Positions 33,046 through 46,868 of a stretch of 64,000 nucleotides of DNA are shown piece by piece. Numbering within the stretch: position 1 is the stretch's first letter; each line of letters begins with the position of its first letter. The stretch spans positions 310,001 to 374,000 of the forward strand of contig JAGPXD010000007.1 in the NCBI GenBank assembly GCA_020746995.1, given 5' to 3'. This DNA comes from Plectosphaerella cucumerina (taxonomy: Eukaryota > Ascomycota > Sordariomycetes > Glomerellales > Plectosphaerellaceae). The notes below the pieces were generated by a model that was not told the origin of the DNA, searched no databases, and was given only the letters and a program-made list of their open reading frames with translations. The translations under genes and the position numbers were made by a program.

Positions 33046-33900
33046 AGGAATACAGTCACGTATTGTTTCTGTTAAGGGTGAAATGAAAGCGTTGGCAATG
33101 TTGTGGGTGTTGGGAGGGTGTATGTCACGGGAAGAGGCGAGACTGGGGCCGTGGCTGGTCTGGCGTTGTCACGAGGCCCCGACCTGCTACGTCTCTCGAT
33201 TTCTCCGGCCGGTGTCTAGACAGAGAATCACGGAGAAATGCCAGAGGCGCCAGTTATCAAATCCGAGGCACCATGTGACTATGAAGCGCTGAGATTCGTC
33301 CGGCCCTCGGCCCATCCCAAGCCTCTTCGTCTCAGATAACAGACGCCTCCGCCGCCAAGTTTGACCCCAGTCTCCAGCAACCTCGGCTTCCACCTCCAAA
33401 GCATCACCCTCAGACATCACTCCCATGGTTCTCGCAAGCCAGCACGACAATCTTCTTGACCTGTCTGGATGAGGCTAAAGACGAATGCCTCCCACCCCCC
33501 GAAAGACCGCAGTAGATGAGCGCGGCCCGGCGGGCCCGGCACATATCCAGATCACCCGTGGGGGACAAGATGTAGAAAAGCCAGCGACAAAGCAGAAAAT
33601 ACAACCCGTCCAGGGTAGCCCGGCCGAGTAAAGGCCTCCCCTCCCCTCCCCTCTTCCCCTATCCGTATCCTGGAAGAGCCGAGTCGCTGATCCAGGGCCT
33701 GCGCCGCGCGCGCCGGACAAAGTCTGTGTCGCCAATTGGGGGGAATCGAAAACCACACGCCGCAAAGGCAGAAAGCAAAAGGACAAAGGGAAACAGCTGA
33801 AACAGAAAAAAGATCAACAATGGTGTCAAGACACCGGGTATTGCCACTCGCCCGTCTTCGTGTTCATGTACCCCAAGCGCTGGACCGTCTCCAAGAAGTC
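33046..33900. other. intergenic, convergent 3' ends
   Basis: About 850 bp between two convergent genes. Contains a 24-codon in-frame continuation after the DOCK stop (33829-33900, see findings). Otherwise nothing seen. Confidence 0.5.
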
Positions 33901-36900
33901 CTACTCCTCGTCAACGCTCTTCATCACGCCCCTCTCCCGGCTGGTCTTCCTGCCCAGCTTGAGCATGCTGAGCCTCTTACGCACGCTGCCCAGCCGCGCA
34001 GCCCCCACCCCGTTGCTGCCGAGAGACTTTTCGTCGAGCTCGCGGTCAGACCCCGTCGTTCTCGCATCGGCGCTCCTCTGGTCGCCAGAGTCGGTCAGCC
34101 ATTCGCTGTTCTCCGTGTTGACCAGCTGCAGGTTCAGCCCCTCGGTGGTACCGTTTCGTATCATGCTTCTCCGATTGTTGTTGCGCTCCTTGTCGATGCT
34201 CTTGCTGCGATCGCTGGCCGTGTCGGGCTCCGCGTGGGCGTGGTCACCGTTGGTCAGCTCCTTCTTGCGGCCGCCCAGAAAGCTCAGCCGGGCACCGCGT
34301 CCCTGCAGAATTGACACAGGCTGCACCGCTGGCGCTTCCTCCACCGCGACGCCGTTTGTCAAGATGGCCGCGATGCTCTGTGGCCGTGGCGACGACTCGG
34401 AGCGCGAGGAGCCTCGCCATGTCGGCGACGGTGGGGCGTAGAGGTCCTTCGATGGCTGCGGCGGCGCAAAGATGGCAATCTCGGGTGCGAATGTGCCCTC
34501 AAAGACTACAGATGGTCAGTTTGGCGTCCCTCCCAATGCAGGCGCGAGCAGACTTACAGGACTGGAGCTCCTCCTGGCGGCGGTTGAGAGCCTCGTTGGA
34601 GCTTCTCGCAAAGAGCGCCAGGCACCGCTTGACCATGATGGCATGGTCAACCAGAGCCATGCGGATCGCATTGTCCATCGGGCTCAGCTCAATCTCTTCC
34701 TCATCCTCCGCGGGCACCGGGAGCAGCTGGCGGTAGCATACGACGCTAGTTTCTGAGTCGGGGTTGACGGACACGCTGACAGCATCTGCCAGGAGTTGCG
34801 CGTTCTCCTCGAAACCGTCGGCGACTCGCTTCTCGATGATGGTCATCTCCTGTGTCTTCCTGACGATCCGCTCCAGAGCCGTCTCGTGAGCGTCGAGCCT
34901 GATCTCGCGCACATCCACCACCTCACTTCGCCGAAGGATTGTCGGGAATGGGTCGGCAGTCGTGAAAATCACCTTTTCCGAGTAGTGCTCCTGAACAGGG
35001 CCGGTCGTGATCCTCTTGGTGGAAACGGAGAATGTCTGAGGATGCGACGAGATGAGGAAGTCCCGAATGACCTGCGGAACCCGAGAGCGCTGGAAAACGT
35101 GGTGCGACAGATCGCGATGCGGCGACAGTGCCGAGACGACGAGGAACTGGCCCTCCACCTCGTCGACATCGCCGCCGGTGACGATGGAAGCCGAAGGGAA
35201 TTGCTCCTGCATGCGGTCGGTAAAGGCCGACGCACGCTCTGTCGGCGAGCCCTCGTAGACGAACTCCTTGCCCCGCAGGCTGGCCGGGAATCCAAGCCCC
35301 TTGTAGACGACCTTGAAGTACTTTGGGATCAGCTTCTCGCTCTTAGCGATGGTCTCGTAAATGGTGGCAATGGCGCGTTCCGTGCGGGCAAGCTTGGCAA
35401 AGTCGAAAACATTTGACTCGTACTGCAGCTGGAGTTCCTTGTAGGCGGCGAGCGCGTTGCTCCACGACTCGCCCTCCTCGAAGTGCTTGATCATGTCGAA
35501 GTAGATACGCTCCTTGCGCTCAAAGTGTGTCTGGGCGGGGAACTCGGGCTCGGCCAGCGCGGCGACGTGTCTTGTCGGATCCCAGTCGTAGAGGTCGGCG
35601 TGTAGGCGAAGGGCAAGGCCGGCTTCGGCGTGATTTCTCGACTCGGTCTGGAGAGTGGCGAGCTGGTGGACGTATCGGATGAAGATCTCCTCCTTCTGCA
35701 TGTCGCGGAGGAACTCCATGAGGCGGAGCCGGTTGATCAGGTGGGACGCCTCGCCCGTGACGTCGCCGCTGTGCACGGCGACCAAGAGATCCAGGAACTC
35801 GTCGACGGTCGCAGCCATCTCCCGGACAGCGGCGTACAAGGGTTCGTCGGGAATCTCAGACAGGGGCTCGAACCGCTCCAGGATCTCCCCAACGAAGAGC
35901 TTCTGGAGAATGCTCTCGGTCAGAGGCTTTGTCTTGAAGTAAAGGTCGAGGCAGTCGATCATCTCGGTCTGGATGACGGACAGATCCTCGCTAAGGGTCC
36001 ATTCGCTGACGACCATGGTCTGCAGCACCTCGACCGCCATCCGTCGGAGACCTCCGTGCACACTAAGGCAGAGCTCGACGATGGGGCCGACCAGCGCAGG
36101 CACATACTGAACCTGGTAGCCGCCCAGCTTGGGCAGGCCATATCGTGCTCGTTCTTCGGCGCTCGTGTCCCAGCCGATGGCCTCCCAGGTTCGTCGCAGT
36201 AGGTCGGCGCCGTGCTCCCTCACATCGCCAGCGATCTTCCAGACCGCCCGACGCTTCTGTTCTGGGAACGTCTCGAGTGCTAGGCCGGGGCTGCCCACAA
36301 GCTTGAGTAGTGTAGCGAAGAAGAGCTTCCAAAGCTCCATGTTGAAGCCTTCGGCGTCGTCAGCATCCGGGAGGAAAGAGTCCAGCAACATGTTGGAGAG
36401 GTATTGCAGTGTCTTCATGATGGACTTATGGTGGTGAACGTGAACGCTGAGCCACTCGGCAGGGAAGGCCTCTCCGTTCAAGATGCTCATGTGCACCCGC
36501 AGTGCGTTTTCAAGGAGGATCGTCAGGTCTTCCTCGCCAAGCTCGAGTTGCATGCCGCTAGGTGAGTTCGACAGGGCCGAGAGGATAGCCGACAGCTCGA
36601 TGAGGGTCTCGTCAAAGGTGATCTCCTCGGCCACTTGCTTCGTGGGGAAGGGATATGACATGGGGAACAGTAGCGAGAGCTTGTTGCGTGGCCGGGCCGG
36701 TTTCGTCTGAACGCTGAGGTAGGAGTCGATGAGTTTGGGAATGTAGTCGGGAATTTCGGCGCCAAGGAAGTCGACTTGGGTCGCGAGGACGGAGCAGCAA
36801 AGCCGCACCTGCTCCTTCCACAGGTCGGTGACGTCCTCGGTGTGGCCCCAATGCGGCTCGATCCAGCGGACGGTGTTTGCACTGAGCGCAGCCTGCTGTT

Positions 36901-39900
36901 CCGAGTGAGAGAAGAGCTCGAGCTTGGAGTAGTTGATGATGAGGACCAGCTTGTAGAGTACCAGCTTGCCCTTGACCCCGGCGCAGGAGTCGATGAAGTC
37001 GATGGCAATGTGGAGAATCTCCTCAGTCGTCAAGAGGCCAGTCAGTTCGGGAAGCCATGTGTGGAAGTGCTGTACTGCCAGGGTCTGGCTTCCGACAAGA
37101 ACAGGGGCGGTATTCCGCATCATGGCATCGAGGGCCTTGAAGATGCTGCGCAGATCTCGCGTGAAGCCAGGTGACGTCCTAGTGATCCCGATGCCGGCCT
37201 CCTTCTCCTTTTGTTGTCCGCGGGCGTGCGTGATGAACTTGAGAATGTGCCGCACGACCTTGAATGTTGAGCGCAGTTTGCGCGAAGTCTCCGTCTCGGC
37301 TGGATTCTTAAGCAGCCTCGTGAATGACCGCACCAAACATGCAGTGGCGAAGGGGTAGTTGAAGCGGGTCTCGGCGTACTGGTCGACGAGGGGGCTGAGG
37401 TTGAATCGCCTGTCGTGCACGATGCCGAGCACCCTCACGAGCGCCGTAAAGACAAGATCCTCGAGCTCGTCCTTGCCTGAGTACTCGACGAGAATGCCAA
37501 ATAGCGCGTCCAAGACATCGCTGAGAAGCTTGACCACTTCGATCTCGGGAACGAAGATGAGGTGTTTCAGGAGATCGGGAATCTCCTCTTTCGGCGCGTC
37601 TTTCCACTTAAGCAGGCCTAACACAGTCCTGTTCTGCGAGAAGCGGGTGCTGGACAGGAAGGTGTGAATACGGAGTCGTGCCAATGGTCCTGTAACCTCC
37701 ACGGTCTCTTCATCGTCTCCCCGAGCACTCCATGGCAGAGTCAGGTAGCCACCCTTCTCCGTCGGGCCAACAGTAGGGGACGCTGTGTACTCGTCCAACT
37801 TGTAAAGAAGAAGAGAGTGCACCCCGTCTCTAACGAAGGCCTGCTTGTTCCACAGTGGCATATGCGCGATGGCGAACGGACCGCCGGGCGCGTCGGATAC
37901 GAACATGACGACGTGGGTGTTGTACACATCTTGGGGAGAGACCGCGAGGCGCAATGTCTGCCGCCAGCCCTCGCCGCGCTCCGCAGCCAGGGATTTCCAA
38001 GACGTCAGGCCCTCGTTGTTGGAGGATGGAAAGATGCAGTTGCTGATCCTCTCTCCATTGGCACGACGGACCTCGAGTGTGACTTGTAGGTTGCTGCCGT
38101 GGACGCTGTTGGGCATAGTCGTCGGGTTGCTCGCATACCGTGACAGAAGGTTGTGCTTCATGAGGGCGGCGTCGTCGAGGGTGAGGTAGATGTCGGACCG
38201 GGGCTTGGTGGGTGCGCCGGAGAATCCGAGCTTGGACGTCTTGCAGACGCCGGAAAGAAGTGTCGGGGTGGCTTTGATGAGAGCGTCGGCGTCGGGGTGG
38301 TTGAAGACGCGAAGCTGGACCTGGACGCGTTCGGCTCTTCTGGACTTCTCATAATGTCCAGACTTGCTGTCCATCAGTTCCTTGATCAAGTTGTCCCATT
38401 CGTCGCCCGCTTGCTTGTCAGAAAGGTACGTCGAGGCGGGTGACCATATGCTGACGACCTGGTCGATGGCGTCGTCCTGTTTCATAACAGCGTTCAGCTT
38501 GAGAACGCCGATGCCAACGGTCCGCTCGGCTGTGGCGAGATGTCCTTCGCCGTCGGCAGATCCAATCTGGTGCCTCGAGCCTCCAGTACCGGGCGGGCCA
38601 TGCGGGCCGTCCCCGTTGGTCATGTGCCGGGAATCGGTACCCTCGGCGAAGGAGTCCATCTTGTTAATCTGGCCGCCGCGCGAGAAGGCTGCCCGGCTCT
38701 TTGTGGAGCCCCACATGAGACTTCTCCTAATAGTCTTTGTGCCGCTCGAGGAGGTTGGCTTGGGCGTTTCCCGGCCTTGTGGCTGCGACTTTTGACCGGA
38801 CCTCGACTCTGGTTTTCCGCTGGAGATGACCTGCTGCGTGGAACGGACCTTGATGACCAGGTAGAGTTCGGTCTCTGCGGCCGCGACCTCGCCGATGTCT
38901 TGCGCTGACAGATCCGAGAACAGCGTTTTGGAGCGGCCAGCCTTTGCGAGGGCGCCCATGAGGCCGCCGGGGGGCACCTCGACCATGAAAGACTCGGTCA
39001 GAGGACCCGCCGCCGAACCAGGCGTTCGTGCGACCAGATGGACAGCGAGGGTAGAGTCTTCGTTGGATGCGCCCGCGAAACTCTTGACTTCCACCAGCAG
39101 ATGGTGCAGAGCGGTCAGCTCAACTGTAGGCTGAGGAGGCTCATCCAGGAGGCTCATCAGGGACTGCAGTTTTGTGATCTCGACGACCGAGTCGTCTCCG
39201 GTCAGGACGCGGCCTCGCTCGGCGGGATCGCGGACGATGACTTCGCCGCCGCAAAGCTTGTTCACCCGGACCAGATCCCAAACGGTCTTCTCGCGCAGCT
39301 TCTCGTACTCGTGGGTCGTGAGGACATTGTGGAGGAACTGTTGTCGGCTGAGGTTCAGTGTCGTTATCAGCTGCGACAGCTGGTCGAGACGTCCGTATTG
39401 TCGGGAGAGGAGGAGCTCGTGCAGGTTTGTCGAGTGCCATTCTCGGAGGCAACTGGCGATCTCGTCAATTAGGGGCTCCCCGGCAGAGGTCGGCGTCTCG
39501 TCGCCAATCTTGAGCATAGGCACGGGAGCGGCGGGCCGTGGCGCGTCGGGATCGCGCTTCAGGGGGACAGAGAGGCGCGGCTGGGTGCCATTGGCGAGTT
39601 CCTTGAAGACCTGGCGGCCTTTGGTGCTCTCTCTGGACACTCGGACGCTCTCTGTGTGTGTCCGCCTCTTCTTGGTTGGGCTCACGACGCCATTCCTTCC
39701 ACCATCGGACGGCGGGCGGTTTTCCGCCTGAGCATCGCTGGCAGCATCGTCTGTGTTGGAATCGTCAGTCTCCCCGAGAACCTCCCGGACCTCGACGCAG
39801 CTGCGGGGGAAGATGCCGCTGAAGACCCGAGCCTCGAGCGTCTGGCCCTTGACTGATGTCAGGCCGGTCAGCAAGCTCGGGGGAGCGACCAGGTATCCAC

Positions 39901-40039
39901 GCAGCCAGTTGCCATCTGGCGTCTCCTCGATGATGTAAAGTTCGTCACCGATCTCGAGTGGCAGATCTGCAGGGCCCGAAGCGGCAAAAGGGTAGGTCGC
40001 GACTGCGAAGGCGATTCGGAGTAAAGGTTGCCAGGGCAT
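33901..40039 (-). CDS. DCK1: DOCK-family guanine nucleotide exchange factor (SH3, DHR-1, DHR-2)
   Basis: Atypical Rho/Rac GEF of the DOCK180 group, the fungal counterpart of yeast Dck1, which acts with Lmo1/ELMO on Rac-type GTPases in polarity, wall integrity and mitophagy. Two exons, 34558-40039 and 33901-34505 (52-nt intron, phase 1), give 2028 aa. Residues about 8-85 form an SH3 domain (AVATYPFAASGPADLPLEIG ... GNWLRGYL). A C2-like DHR-1 lies at about 600-770 (SDIYLTLDDAAL, NTHVVMFVSDAPGGPFAIAH). Helical repeats follow, then DHR-2 at about 1430-1805 (HADLYDWDPTRH, YYKELQ-type AAYKELQLQYE, YFKVVYKGLGFP, VFQRSRVPQVIRDF, MALVDHAIMVKRCLALFA). The second exon adds a Pro-rich segment (FAPPQPSKDLYAPPSPTW) and a Ser/Arg-rich tail ending SVDEE. 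Without the splice the frame would stop after 15 unrelated residues. Confidence 0.93.
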
Positions 40040-43000
40040 GGAGGTGGCGGCTCGTCGGACTGGCCAGGCGCGGGCAGGTGGTCGGATCGAGGATTGTCTT
40101 CACCCCGGCTGACGAGAAGGAGCCGCGAGCGGGCGGAGGGGGAAGAAGAATCGCTGGCTCCTAACGCGCAATTGGAGAGAGCGTATCTGATTTGTCTTGC
40201 CCTATGGATGCATCAGGTGCTGCTTGTACGACGCGGATGGAAACGTCGGAGGATCGTGGGCGGTGGCCGGTGGTCGGGGTACAACGGGGGCGGGGGGTTG
40301 TTTCGCTCGGGTTGTTCAATTCGGAATCTCGCAGGTCGATGGGAGCGCGGGAAGGATGCAGGTTGACGATATTAGGCGTCGACGGGGCAAACAGACGGGG
40401 TGGTTGGATGATCGGAGCAAAGAAGAAGGAGCTGCGTCGTCGGTGAGCTGATTCGTCGGTGAGCTGATGAACGCGATGCGATGTGCAGTGCGTGCTGCAA
40501 ATGTGCAGAAAGATGGCGGGATACTCGTTGTCTGGGCGGTGTTGATTTTGGTGGAGACCTGGGGGCCTGGCCTCGAGGGGGCAGGCAGGCTGGCAGGGTA
40601 GGGGTCTGTCCTGATTATGGTGTAGCGTACCTGATGTTCTGATGAGTTTGGGCTAGGCGGGTTGCCGCGCACGGAAACGGGATAGATGAGGTCGGACGTC
40701 GGACGGCCGGACTGTGTTTTGCGATTTGACGGCGCGAGGCATCAACGTCGCACCGATACGATGGAAGGAGGTAAGGTGGCAAGGTGGGAGGAGGGGGAGA
40801 AGGGAAGGAGGGCGTATGGTGATGCCGGAATGCGGAATGCCTGGCCAGAGTATGCGTTGGACCGGCGCGTCGGAGTGTCTTGGGAATATCTTCAAAAGTC
40901 CAGCTCAGGGGGAAAAAAGTGGCCGTAGGGGGGGGCGTGTGGTGTTGGACCATTGATTCATTCCAGCGACTCCCCCGTCTCTCTCGCAGATCGAGCAGTC
41001 CGCGGTCAAATCAAAATGGATGTCTGGGCGAGCTTGCTCCAGCTCTGGACTGTGGTGCTGCTGCAGTCGTCCAAGCCTGGAGGGCTGAGGCCGTCTCTGG
41101 TTGGGCGGCCTGAAGCCCGAGCGCTGGGAGCGGGTCCAAGGCCAGGGTGGGGATAAGGATAAGGGGGAAAGAATGAGGGGAAGGTGCCACCTGCTGGCCC
41201 CTGCGTCGTGCAGTTCCAGGTCCACTGCATATCGTTCCTGCCTCGCCGCGTGCGCAAGCAGCCCTTTCCTTCCCTTTTTGCTGATGGGAGGCCACAAGGC
41301 AGGTACGCAGGCAGGGCAGGTACCGAACAGTACTCTCTGGGAAGGGGGGAAGGACCCATCGAAGGGATGCATCGCCGCTTTCGTGCCTGACGTTTGTGAA
41401 GATTGCTTCAGGCATTCCGCTCGGCGGACTGCGTCAACGGACCCTCCATCAATCAATTTGAAGCATCACCATCAGGCGGCAAGCTGCTGCATCGATTTGA
41501 TGGGTCTCCGACGACGACGACAAATTTTCGACCAACGCGCGCTGCGCGCTGCGCGCTGCACTGCACGCCGCCCACCTTGACCGCAGCTTCGAGAGATGCC
41601 CTGAGCGCACACGCACAAGTTTTAGCCGTCAGAGAGCTCACCACGGATGACAGGTGGCGGGGCCTTGGCCGCGCTCAGACCTCGCCATCCCATCTCGCCG
41701 CCACACACAGCACAGCTCAGCAGAGACAGACGAGACCATCCGGCGAACCTCACCTCTTCTTGGCTGTCACGGTGACCCCCAGTGGCAACCTACCAATGGT
41801 CTGGTACAGATCAGCCGTTGTTCCTCCCGCGGCGGTATTCGCCAAGGGCACATTCCCCGGATCGCATTGGCGGCGGGAGCCTTCGAGCCCAGCCGCGGAC
41901 CGATGTGCCCGTCCTTGAGTCCAAGCTCGTGATGGCGCCTATCGACATTCCAGCTCTCCCGATCGATTGTCGTCCACAACCACCCTCGTTCGGTCACGGC
42001 ACGCCGCGGCAATATCAAGGCGTCAAAAAGGAAAGCCTGCCCTAGGACAGGTCGTCCATCTCGGGGTGCATGCGGCTGCCCCTTTATATGGCCACTGGCC
42101 TGGGGTTCCCTGCGAGCGCTGCCGCGTTGCATGACTGCCGAGTGGATATCTGCCATGCGATCGTGGCCCTGCCACATCGTGAATCGCGACCGACACCGCC
42201 ACCAAGCTGTCATACGGAAATCTCGGCGAAGACGGCTCAACCGGAGGGGTGCAACCGTGCAAGTCCATCTAGGGTACATCGGTCTACCGAACTCCAGTCT
42301 CGCATCAGCAGGCTGTTTGCGACCTGTGGTCTTCTTGGCGTGTCGCACTCGGCCTGGCTCCTCTTAAGGTTCGACTCTCACCGGCGAAGATGCGACCGAG
42401 CAATGGAACTGCTGCGAACGATCAGGGCCACTATCAGCTGTTGAGATCTCGACAAAGATGAACCAACCACCTGTCATCTCGTCTTTTCAACGGTACGGAG
42501 TGGTCCCTTCGGCTGATGATGTGTGGTCTCAAACCACTCCCCAAGCACAAGCTCGGCCTGCCCGAACAGCCTGATCCCGACTTCTGCACCACTCCGCCGC
42601 ACAGCACGTGCGGAGGAGGGGCCATGATCGCTGACGGGACCATCAATGTCAGAGGACGGGCCGTTCTCTGACAGCACATGTCACGGTAACGGCGATCCCG
42701 AGCCATCCGGATCCTTGCATCGGAGTGTCGGTGCGTCGGCGAAAGCGACGCCGATAACCCCTCCGGGACGAGGCACGACTCAACGGGAATGACGGGTCGT
42801 TTCTGCCTGGAATTTGATGAGCGATCGGGTTAGGGGCCAGACCTTTTTCAATATCAGGCCACGCCCCATGTCAGATTCACAACATAGGGACAAGATTTCC
42901 GGGAACCATCGGGGGACGATCTGAGGCTCCGGAGTTGTCACGCATTGTCGAATTTCGGGGCCGAGGTGCGAGTCCGAGACGGTTCTGTGGTGGGGTGTTG

Positions 43001-45508
43001 GGGGATCGTCGGGTCCCGGCACTGCGGCAAGCGAAGGATTGCATGGTCAGAACACTATCCGGACCTGCGGGCTCGCAGCGCACTCCGGTTGAAAGCGCCT
43101 GGGAGCGGCCAGCGGGTTCCCGATTTTCTGGCAGCCTGTTCCAGGCGCGTCCGTCCATCGGGGATTGTTGGACCAAGCAGCTGGAAGCCAAGAAGGCTTC
43201 GACGGGAGCTAGAAGCGCCCTTTCGGCCTGTTTGTTGTTCTGCCGTCGACGTGAGACATCAGGCCGGCTTGGAACTTGGGAGGTCAAGCCACAGCCGACA
43301 ACCATCGAAAACAGGTGAGCCGCCACATATCAAACGAGACGACAATACTCCGCGTCAACGATGCGTTTCTTGAGAGGGGAACTGAGATTGCTCGACGGAC
43401 GAAATCAATTGGACAGCGCGGGACAACACTCCGATCACATCATCCCTCGCCAACCCGGGCAGAGTCCGGGGTTGGGGACATGGCAAAGCATGGCAAACCA
43501 AGGGCGGACAGGGAACACGATGTTCCGGGGGGGCAGGCACAACTGACCGCTGCGGATAGCGCGCCGCTGGTGGGTTTGGTCGACCGTTGGCCTTGCTCCG
43601 GGTGAGGTCATCGGTGTGCGACAGTGCCAAGCCGGTTTCCAAAGTCAAATAAGCTTGAAGGGACAGGACGAAGACAACCTGCGTGGCTGGCGCCAGGTTG
43701 GCTGGATGGATGGCACACCCGTGCCAGGAGTGGCTGAAGCGCCGCCGACGATGTGCGGTCTCGTGGTCAAGAGATCAGTGGTCGCTGATCGTGGTTGCGG
43801 ATCGCCGGTGCGCAGGCGAGACAGGCTGCAGGGGAGATCAGGACGACGAACGGACGACACGACTCGACTTGAACCCGTCCCGCCCGCCGGTGGACTTTGA
43901 GATGGAGAGGGAGACGACGGAAGAATTTGCGATACCGGGGCCCCTGAAAATGGGTTCTACTTCTACATTTGGCATCGTCCACCATGCAAGGACCAAGCCG
44001 AACACCGCCTCGTCAGGGCGGCGATGCCTACAGGCTACAGCTCACAGCTCAAAGCTCAGAATGGTCGCCGGCAGTTGCGCTGGCGGGTTGCGGGCCCCGG
44101 CACTGGGTTGTACCATGTTCCCGCGCGGCGCATCACCCTCTTAGGCCCCCCAGCTATGATGCCACGCTGCATCGCACCACGGCCCAAACGGCGATAGCGC
44201 CCCCTCCAGGTCTACGGGAACGACAGACTCCCCGTGACCGCCGAACGGTGTTTTCTCCTGGGGAGCGCTACCGTTCTTCCGAGACGGCCACCCGTGTCCC
44301 CCTTGGGCACGCGACCATTGTCGAGATTGTCGCGGGGTTTGGGGACGGCGGACAACCGCCCCGGTCTGATGCTCGTCCAACTTCCAAGGTCTTGGTGTCC
44401 ATGCCCATTGGCGCACTGCACGGCCGCACCCTGGCGCACACGTCTCGTCGTCACCCAGCCCTCACCGGGGCGAGCCCACCTTGCCCTCCCCAAGATTCTT
44501 GGTCTGACTGTGTCTCCAGCAAAACGGGCCGGGCAGGGCTTGGTCGCGCGAGTTGTTGGTTCATCGCCGATATCCCCCCTCCACACCATCGCTCCGCCCA
44601 GCCCGTCCGCCAGGGGACCTGCTTGTCAAGAGATGCAGGCCGCGAGTCGTCATGCATCTGTTTTGTGTATTTCTCCTGGGCAGCAGGGTCCTCTGGCCTT
44701 CTTTCCGGAACCAACAGAAGCAGCCCGACAAGGGCGGCTCCGCATGAAGATGGACCAAGACCAGGCTTGCGTGTCATGCGTTGTATTGCGGTGGTCCCCC
44801 AAGAGTCAAGACGCTTGGCCGGCGATGCTCGGATACCGGTATCCTCCACCGGCGGACCAGGGCGGACGGCCCGGCCGTTGCAAACTTGCAATGGCTGTGT
44901 CGTTTACTTTTCACAGAACGGGCCATGGCATGTGCCCTCGTTTCTTCCCGTCGTCCTGGCAAGACACATCTTCAGCCCATCCCCCTCTCTTCGATCGTCC
45001 AGTACCTTCTCTCCCGTGCTCCCTCATCATCCCATCTTCGTCGAAGCTCCGTATCAGGTGTCGAATCGGTGCCGTCCACGACCCCGTCCTCCACACCATT
45101 ATCCCTACCCACGCCGTCGCACATTCCTCAGTCCGTCCCGGATCGTCCGCCAGTCGCGTGGTCACCCCGCCCATCCCGCCCCATCCCAACGACACTTCGA
45201 GATCCGAAGCCTCCGGCAGACCCCATCTTGTACCACTCAGTGGCCTAACGCCCTGTAATTACCGGCCATCCTTCCCAGCCTTGACCATTGGGAAGGACTT
45301 GCCTTCGGCGTCGGGCTCATAGTTGTTGCCGTCGCTCGGTCTGGGCACTCATAACCAGTCTGGTCCTCCGCCTCACCCAGCTCTGGGCAAACTTGGCCTT
45401 CTTCTCCCGCTTTCACACTCACTCACACACACCTCTCTGTACTCCGCCGCAGATCAAGCTCGGCTTCCAGACCTCACCCCCCCCAGTCGAACCCCATAAA
45501 CCGACAAC
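40040..45508. other. 5.5-kb interval without a convincing gene
   Basis: Divergent upstream space of the DOCK gene (minus) and the PAP2 gene (plus). GC-rich, with several overlapping open frames (the longest at 43969-45258 and 44234-45322, in different frames), none with family motifs or hydrophobic cores. A short GCGCTGC-type repeat lies near 41537-41565. The last 500 bp are C/T-rich like a fungal leader. Possibly unannotated non-coding RNA or long 5' UTRs. Confidence 0.45.
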
Positions 45509-46868
45509 ATGGGCATCGGTGCCGTCGCCGAGCCGCTTGTGGTGGTCTCTCTCCTCTTCGGAGGTGCCTGGTTTAACCGCAACACCGGCCGGGACGATGC
45601 GTACGACAACCTCGGATGGACCGATGACCTGACCGACCTCGAGGAGCGGAAACGTGACGACGACAAGGGCAGCCCGCGGCCGTCGGGACGTTCATCGCCC
45701 AGCTCGGACGCCCCCTTCCTTTCCCAGACGTCAACACTCGCAGCCCACGATGAGCCTCCCCGCCGCATCAGGAAAGTCAAGTTCCTCGGATACCAGCGGA
45801 TGGTAGCCACACCCAACACACGTGTGTTCAAGGACCGGATACTCAGCCGGCTGTTGCGGAAGTTCCCCTTCCTCGTCGAGGCGTGGTACTGGGCCCTCAT
45901 CTACTGGGTATACCAGCTCGGCCGTGCCTTCACGGCCCTGACCCTCGTCGAGGGCACCGTCGATGTCGCCCGCCGCCATGCCCTCCAGGTCATCCATGTC
46001 GAGCAGGCCCTCGGCATCTTCGTCGAAGTTCCCATCCAGCAGTTCTTCATGCAGTTCCCGACTGTCATGCACTGGATCAACCGCATCTACTCTTTCATCC
46101 ACATTCCCGGCACCATTCTTTTCCTCGTAATCCTGTACTTCATCACCACCACTCGTCGTCGCCGCGCCATCTCCGCCAGGATGTCCGGAGGCGATGCCAC
46201 CGGTGGATGGAGCGCTGCCGGCCCCGCGCTGTACGAGGCCCGCCGCCGCACCATGGCCACCTGCAACCTTCTCGCCTTTGTCGTCTTCACCCTGTGGCCT
46301 TGCATGCCGCCGCGCCTGCTGAGCGACCCGTCCTACATGGGTGAGCATGAGCAGGAGGCCAAGAGCTTCGGCTTCGTCGACACGGTCCACAGCAACACCG
46401 GTGAGAGCAGCGTCTGGACCACCAACAAGTTCTGCAACCAGTATGGTATGTCACCTGCCCCTCGTCCCCTCACCTGTCTGGCCTGACTGACATGATTCCG
46501 CAGCCGCCATGCCGTCGCTGCACTTTGGCTACTCCCTCCTCATCGGTCTCACCATCGCGACGCTCCCGATGAACAAGCGCACCCGGCCTTGGAAGCGCAT
46601 CGCCGTCGTCGCCCTCGGCATGTCGTACCCGGCGCTCATCCTGACGGCCATTGTCGCAACGGCGAACCACTTCATCCTCGACGCCGTCGCGGGCGCTCTC
46701 GTCTGCGCCATTGCCTGGAACGCCAACGGCATCCTACTCAACTTCCTCGTCGTCGAGGATTACTTCCTCTGGCTCGTGCGCATCCACAAGCCCGTGAACT
46801 ACACGGATCCCGAGACGTCGACGGAGGATGCGGGGTGGAGGCCGAGCGCGCTCCTGGACCAGGCGTGA
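45509..46868 (+). CDS. PAP2/Aur1-like multi-pass membrane phosphatase-fold protein
   Basis: Integral membrane protein of the PAP2 superfamily in the branch that includes inositol phosphorylceramide synthase-like proteins; a lipid-phosphate or phospho-head-group transfer role is likely, substrate unknown. Two exons, 45509-46445 and 46504-46868 (58-nt intron, phase 1), give 433 aa. About six membrane segments are visible (WYWALIYWVYQLGRAF, IPGTILFLVILYFI, ATCNLLAFVVFTLWPCM and others). The catalytic motifs lie around the splice: NKFCNQY-AAMPSLHFGYS (Ser-x-His) and ATANHFILDAVAGA (His with Asp four residues on). The first about 100 residues are acidic and Ser-rich. The C-terminus is short and cytosolic-looking (TEDAGWRPSALLDQA). 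Confidence 0.85.

Noticed and set aside
43969..45322. Two overlapping long frames (43969-45258 and 44234-45322)
   Set aside because: Different frames over the same DNA, Pro/Arg/Ser-rich, no hydrophobic core or motifs; explained by C-rich composition and the leader of the PAP2 gene.
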